A stretch of DNA of 64,000 nt from assembly GCF_000002595.2 (NCBI RefSeq), contig NC_057005.1, forward strand, positions 2,755,308-2,819,307, read 5' to 3'. The notes under the pieces were generated by a model. The model was not told where the DNA came from, searched no databases, and worked only from the letters and a program-made list of their open reading frames with translations. Positions 59,230-64,000 of the stretch are shown one piece after another. Within the stretch, counting starts at the first letter, position 1; each line of letters opens with the position of its first letter. The translations under genes were made by a program, and so were the position numbers. The DNA comes from Chlamydomonas reinhardtii. Taxonomy: Eukaryota; Chlorophyta; Chlorophyceae; Chlamydomonadales; Chlamydomonadaceae.

Positions 59230-59589
59230 TCACTGGCCCCCCTTCTTCCGCATCATCAGCCATTTGACACGCTCGGACACCACCTCTCCCACCGCGTGCT
59301 TATACGCTCGCTTTTCCCGCAAGAACCGCTTCTCACTACCGTTCATGTGGTATCTCCGCTTGCGCAGCTCCTCGGGGATGCCGGCCTCCTCACGCTTGCG
59401 ATTTAGCTCTGATAGCGCTTGCTGTACACGATTATCCTTCACCTCCACCTGTACAGCCATTCCGCGTTGCGCGCTTTGCGCGCTCCATAACAAAGAAAAT
59501 GCAGCTGATGTCGACGCACTCGCCCCACCAGAGTCGCGGGCGCAGACTTGCACTAGTCTTGACACGAGCCCTGATGTAGAGCTCTGCAT
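59230..59589 (-). CDS. MRPS21: Mitochondrial small-subunit ribosomal protein bS21
   Basis: A single exon encodes 119 residues. The core begins at about residue 44, MAVQVEVKDNRVQQAL, which looks like the start of a bacterial bS21, and continues EAGIPEELRKRRYHMNGSEKR with the basic RKRRYH helix typical of the family. The first 43 residues (MQSSTSGLVSRLVQVCARDS and on) are Ser/Ala/Arg-rich without acidic clusters, as in mitochondrial presequences; plastid targeting is an alternative. The ATG at 59589 is the first in the frame, since the frame extends upstream only through non-ATG codons. bS21 binds near the anti-Shine-Dalgarno end of the small-subunit rRNA. The C-terminus (ERVKWLMMRKKGGQ) is slightly longer than in bacteria. 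Confidence 0.82.
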   Translation of the reverse strand: MQSSTSGLVSRLVQVCARDSGGASASTSAAFSLLWSAQSAQRGMAVQVEVKDNRVQQALSELNRKREEAGIPEELRKRRYHMNGSEKRFLREKRAYKHAVGEVVSERVKWLMMRKKGGQ

Positions 59590-60062
59590 GTTTGCCTTCA
59601 GCGTTTGGTTCTTGCGACGATGCAACGTTTACTTGTAGGTTTATCTGAGGGCTTCTGTCGATTCTATCGTCAAGTCTGGCTACAGGTCGTGATAAAACAA
59701 ACGGAGCAGAAGCGATGGCACAACACACAAATGAGCGGCAACAGTAAATCGCCGATCCTGTGCCCGAGCACGCCAGGACAGGCTGACGCACGACGGCCTC
59801 CCGAATGGCGCCGCATGTTAGCACGCCCAGGGTGGCAGGACTTCCCATTGGTGAAGCCGCAGTGAGGGGTGGTTGGGATCAGAATGCCGAGGCAGGTTGT
59901 GGCAGGGCAGCGTGGGACCATGATTGCAAAGGGCTGCATCCTGGGGTGTATCTTTGGCACCAGGGGAGGGCACCACCTCCCCTGTTTGGCACAGCACACA
60001 GCAACGCCTCCAAAGGACTGCGCACAACGCCAGCAAGCGCAGCGGTGCCTCGAGGTGTATGG

Positions 60063-60138
60063 GCTGAGGCAGGGTAGTATGGACTGAGGCAGCGTAGTAC
60101 GAGCTGATGCAGGGTAGTACGAGCTGAGGCACGGTAGA
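60063..60138 (+). repeat. 20-bp minisatellite, about four copies
   Basis: Units resembling GCTGAGGCAGGGTAGTACGA start at 60063, 60083, 60103 and 60123, differing by one to four bases each; the last is incomplete. Confidence 0.75.
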
Positions 60139-60979
60139 CCTTGGCACAAACAATCTGAACACTGCTGAACCGTGCTGAACGGCTCTGCGCGGTACCGACG
60201 CAAGCTTAGTAGCACACAAAGCGCTCCATGATGCGGAACAGCAGTTACAGCGCACTGGAGCTGCTGAAGCCCCAGCCCGTGGCCCCAGGGGAGGCCCCTC
60301 CCCTGCGTGGCCCTAGTGGCCCCATCTAGCCCCACCCCCAGCTTCAGCTCCTGCGGGTTCTTGGGCTTGACAACAGTTCCCGCATGTCAGGGCTATTGTA
60401 CCGTCCCATGTTCCCACAACTCGTGGTGCAGTGAATGGCTGCTTGGTCAAGATTGGTGTGCTCTTGGGGCACACATCCTCGACTGGGTGCTGCATCCTGC
60501 ATGACGCACCCTGCAGTACCGCACCGGCTCGCGAGGCCGTGAGCGCAGGCGCAGACCGCGTACATTTCTGCGCCGTGTATAGGTGTACACAGAGCACTGC
60601 GGACTGAGTTGCGGAATCCACGACAGGTGGAACGCGCATCGCCATTATGCCTTACAAGGCTGTCCGATTGATTTTTTAGACAATTTTCACCTTACAGCAT
60701 GTTATACAGTACGCCAGGAAGCCACCAACTCAGAGGGACCAAGTAGTCAACTCCGCAGTCCACGCGCAATGAAAAGCGAAAGAGCCTGTGCCAGCCTGCC
60801 TTCGCGCTGTGTAGTTGTGCTGTACTGCTAAAGCACCTTCGCACCTCAATATGCAGTGTCAACACGCAGCATCCAGTCGTCGCCGAGAGCACGCTGCCTC
60901 GAATGTGGCACGGTCTGTCGCCGCCCTGGCCTGGTGCCTGCTCGCGGCAGCTCGCCCCCTGAACTCCCCTCCGGCGGTC

Positions 60980-61035
60980 GGGGTCAGGGTTCAGGGTCAG
61001 GTTGGCCCTAATCTAGGTGCAGGGTCAGGGTCAGT
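60980..61035 (+). repeat. Imperfect GGGTCA repeat
   Basis: Two clusters of GGGTCA/GGTTCA steps are separated by about 25 bp. It is not the algal telomere repeat (TTTAGGG or TTTTAGGG). Confidence 0.5.
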
Positions 61036-61328
61036 TGTTGTATGTGGATGCGGGACTGGTTGCCTATTGCTGACGATGAGGCGCCGCGCTTTCACATCGT
61101 TCCCGCAGGACCTGTTGCCATGGAACATGGAAACTTGCTGTACACGCCAAAAGGGGTGCATGGGGGCGGCGGGGGTCTGGCAGCACCGGAGAAGGCGCGC
61201 GGGGGAGGGACCGGACTGCGGGTCGGGCGACCGTGAGTGCATGCGTCCCCGCGATTGAACGGTTCTTCTGAGAGCCACACTTGCCTCGCTCGGTGCAGCG
61301 TTACAATCACAATATAGCCTATATTTCA

Positions 61329-61823
61329 ATGCAGCACCAGGATCCATCAAGTGCGGCTGCGGCTTTGACCGCGCCGGGCGTGCGCGCGGCGGCTACGGGC
61401 GCCGGTAGCGGTGAACCGTCAGGCGCCTCTCCTCTTGCAGGTCCTGGTCAGATGATGAGCCTCGCGGCGCGGGCGAGCCAGGCAAACATGCAGCCGCGCC
61501 AGCAGCAGCCGAGCGCAGTTCAGCTCCCGACAAAGCGCGCCCTCGGCCTGAGTCCGTCTCTCGCGCCGCCCGCTAAGAGGCAGTGTGCAAAGCAGTCGCC
61601 TGCAATGGTGCTGAGCGGCGGGTGGACGCGTGTTGGCGCCTCGGCAGCTGCAGCGGTGCCAGCAGGAGCGTTCGCGGCGCCTGCCACCGTGCAGGCCGCC
61701 ACTGCCGGTGCACGCGTGAGTGGCCAAACCACAGCAGCCACACCAGCCACTGTACAGCCCAAGACGCCGCAGGCAGGCGCGCGGCGGCGGCTGATGCCTG
61801 CCACCCGCAATGCGCTGCTGCAA

Positions 61824-61859
<36 letters not shown>

Positions 61860-64000
61860 GCGGAGAGATCGGACGCCGCTGCCCCTGGCCGCAGCGCAAG
61901 CGTGGGGACGGCAGCAGCAGCCGCAGCAATAGAGGCGGCTGCAGGCGCGGGACCAGGGCTCGGGGCACGGGTTGCTGAGCCGGCGGTGAAAGTTGAGCCT
62001 GCCGACTCTGCTGGGGAGGGGGGAAAGGCGCATCTCTGCCGCGACGGTGCGGACAGCGAGCCGGTTGGGGGCAGCAGGTGCGGGCGCGCGCGTGTCCATG
62101 TTGTGCTGTACACGTGTCTTTGCCGATGCCGTCGGCTGAGGGGCCTGGCTGCTTGGGGCTGTGCACCTGCCTACCGCTGATTCCAACCATAGGAGCATCG
62201 GACTTTTCATGCACCTGAATTTGCACCACCTGGGCCATGCCACTGTTACTTGGCAGGGCTGGCTCCTTTTGCCACTGCGAGAAGCTGTGCGCGCACTACG
62301 GATTGGCCGGCAGTGTGACCTGCAAGCGGGCCCAGAAGCAGACCCGGCCACACGGCTTCTACGTGTCCCGGCGGCGGCTGGAGCGGATGTTCGGAAGCCA
62401 ATGTCCGCCGCCGCCCGCTGCCGCCTGCTACGTCAGCAACAGTTGCTGGGGCCAGCTGGTGAAGGTGATTGAAGGGCACCGAGCTAGCCCGGCGGAAGCG
62501 CCGCCGCCGCTGCTCAAGGAGGATGCGCCGGGCCTACCCCGCCAGGTACGGCTGCGCTCAGCCCTAAAGCTCCAGCATGCGGCGGGGCAACAGTACGAAG
62601 CGGGCGGGCGCACCTCAATGGCAGTGCCGCCGCCGCCACCAGCAGCGGTGGCGGCAGCACAGCCCGCGGCGGCACCGAGGACAGTTGCAGCAACGGCGAC
62701 AGAGGCTGGAGCAGGAGGGGCCGCAGCTTTCGGCGAGCCAGGCGTCGTGCACCACACTGAAGTGGCACCGCAGCCACGGCCAGCTGGGGCTGTGGCAGCG
62801 GCTGTGCAGCCCGCTGTGCAGTCAGAGACCACGACGGCGGCAGAGGCCACAGAGACGGGGCTGCTGCGGCCAGAGCCAGACCCGGCTGGGGCAGCTACAG
62901 GGGCAGCTGCGGGCATTCAGCAGCAGGCGAAGGAAGCAGCGACTCGCATGGCCTCTATCGGAGAGTCGTCGTGTTCAGATGAGGACGCGGGAGTGCAGCA
63001 GGAGGGGCGGCAGGACCATGGAGTGGGCGACAGCGCTGGAGGACAGAGCGACCCAGATGGCGGCAGGTGCGTGCACGCACCTAACTATCTGTGCCCGCAA
63101 AATATAGGCATGGGCATGCTACAAGAGTGTACTGGTGTTTCCGGCCTCTCTGCTACCACACGGTAACCCTTGCAGTGCCGGTGCACAGCCTTTGCGCCTC
63201 CATTCCCCACACGCTCATCGACGCACTCGCCACCGCTGCAGGGACCAGCGCCCCGACGGCCGCGTCTGCAACTGCCGGGCATTGTGCCTGCACTACGGGC
63301 ACAGCGATACCGTAAGATGTGCGGTACCGCTGGTTGCCAGGCGGTCGGGTGGCAGGCTGTACGGCATGCGCTTGTCCGCGCAGCGGCTGGAGCAGCTGTT
63401 TGGTTGCAACCACCCGCCGCCGCCGGCGGACAGCTGCTTTGTTAGCGAGCGGTGTTGGGCGAAGTTGGCTCGCGTGTTCAGCAGCGGCAAGGTCCTGTCC
63501 AGCAGCATGCCCACGCCGCCGCTTCTTGGGTGGCAGCCGGTGCAGCTGGGGGCTTCCTATGGCCCCGCGCTGACGGTGCTGCACGTGGTCAAGCACGGGG
63601 AAATGGCAGTGCCACCCGTGGGTGCGGCGGCGGAGGCCACTGGCACGGTGGGGGATGGGGCGGCAGCGGTGGAGGCGAGGGAAGACAGCGGCGGCACCGG
63701 CACCGGCGCGGAGCCTGCGATTGCGTCAGGGAGTGGGGCTGGCGGTGGCGGCGGGCCCAACAGCAGCGGAACGTCGGTGGCGGCACCTGCCGTCGCAGTG
63801 TGCAGGTCACTGTGGAGCAAATGGGGTGAGTGGGCACGGGGGGTGGGCTAGGGTGGCAAGCAATCCGACGTTTTGGGAGATCCGAACACCCAGCGGACTT
63901 GTGTGTGGTACACTTGGCTACAAGACCCATACCGCTTTATATATGCATACCGCTTTACATTTGCAGGGCTGCGAAAGGTGGCTGCCGGTGACGCCGTTAT
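61329..64000 (+). CDS. Unrecognised protein with two copies of a Cys/His-rich domain (3' end outside the window)
   Basis: Exons 61329-62077, 62257-63066, 63242-63825 and 63967 to the window edge keep one frame (725 residues so far). Residues 1-249 are disordered and Ala/Gln/Pro-rich, with the basic patch PPAKRQCAK and a run of eleven Gln. Two similar domains follow. Copy 1 starts near residue 253 (FCHCEKLCAHYG) and copy 2 near 528 (VCNCRALCLHYG). Both share C-x-C-x3-C-x-H-Y-G, a further Cys about 10 residues on, a helix-like RRLERMFG or QRLEQLFG, then PPPPA, then C-x-V-S-x2-C-W-x2-L. The pattern suggests a zinc-binding domain, duplicated inside the gene with one copy per exon group. The overall spacing faintly recalls THAP fingers, but I cannot assign it. 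A nuclear or DNA-binding role is only a guess from the Gln run and basic patches. Confidence 0.68.
61827..61859 (+). repeat. CAG trinucleotide run encoding polyglutamine
   Basis: Ten CAG codons plus one CAA lie in frame in the first exon of the Cys-rich-domain gene, encoding eleven consecutive Gln. Such pure CAG runs are prone to length change between strains. Confidence 0.9.

Larger units (their letters stand above)
59590..61328. other. Divergent intergenic region between bS21 and the Cys-rich-domain gene
   Basis: This holds the two promoters. It includes a four-copy 20-bp tandem repeat (60063-60138) and a GGGTCA-type run (60980-61035). A gtgcag acceptor-like site stands just before 61291, so an upstream non-coding or coding exon of the right-hand gene is possible. 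No gene is otherwise recognised. Confidence 0.4.

Noticed and set aside
60980-61035. Interstitial telomere repeat
   Set aside because: The unit is GGGTCA-like, not TTTAGGG or TTTTAGGG.

Overview
The window reads as nuclear DNA of a volvocine green alga (the Chlamydomonas-Gonium-Volvox group). The evidence is GC-rich, intron-dense genes with GT-AG introns of roughly 70-640 bp, the algal TGTAA poly(A) signal behind several genes, long Ala/Gly/Gln/Ser low-complexity insertions in otherwise conserved proteins, and a pherophorin (a hydroxyproline-rich extracellular-matrix glycoprotein of this lineage). All gene models were built by hand. I accepted an intron only when donor, acceptor and reading phase agreed, and in most genes the joined product matches a known family across every junction.

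Layout. 148-627 (+): 3' end of an unrecognised gene. 2137-3802 (-): organellar UMP kinase (PyrH type), divergent from 4498-14228 (+), a 17-exon U2AF large subunit of about 2,094 residues, over four times the usual length. 14516-19863 (+): PIG-O, the GPI ethanolamine-phosphate transferase. 20361-22434 (+): nucleoredoxin. A decayed LINE fragment lies near 22.6-23.1 kb. 24065-28096 (+): a pseudo-response regulator with receiver and CCT domains (clock type). 29897-33884 (+): an SV2-like MFS transporter. 35727-37805 (-): a peroxisomal-type mitochondrial-carrier-family protein (PXN-like). 38460-43085 (-): ETF:ubiquinone oxidoreductase in 16 exons, divergent from 43750-47323 (+), an armadillo-repeat protein with a predicted N-myristoylation signal. 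48744-51248 (+): a thioredoxin-fold-like protein without a CxxC. 54193-57236 (+): a pherophorin with two proline rods. 59230-59589 (-): mitochondrial ribosomal protein bS21. 61329 to the window end (+): an incomplete gene with two copies of an unrecognised Cys/His-rich domain.

The genes do not form a pathway or operon; this is an ordinary eukaryotic mix of housekeeping and lineage-specific genes. ETF-QO and the PXN-like carrier both relate to fatty-acid or amino-acid oxidation, but adjacency of two eukaryotic genes is weak evidence of joint function.

The most unusual items are the giant U2AF65, the duplicated Cys-rich domain at the right end, the myristoylation-type ARM protein whose start codon sits alone on its own coding exon, the clock regulator that keeps a phosphorylatable receiver aspartate, and a GC-AG intron in the carrier gene. 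I did not find a mobile defence system, CRISPR array or rRNA/tRNA gene.
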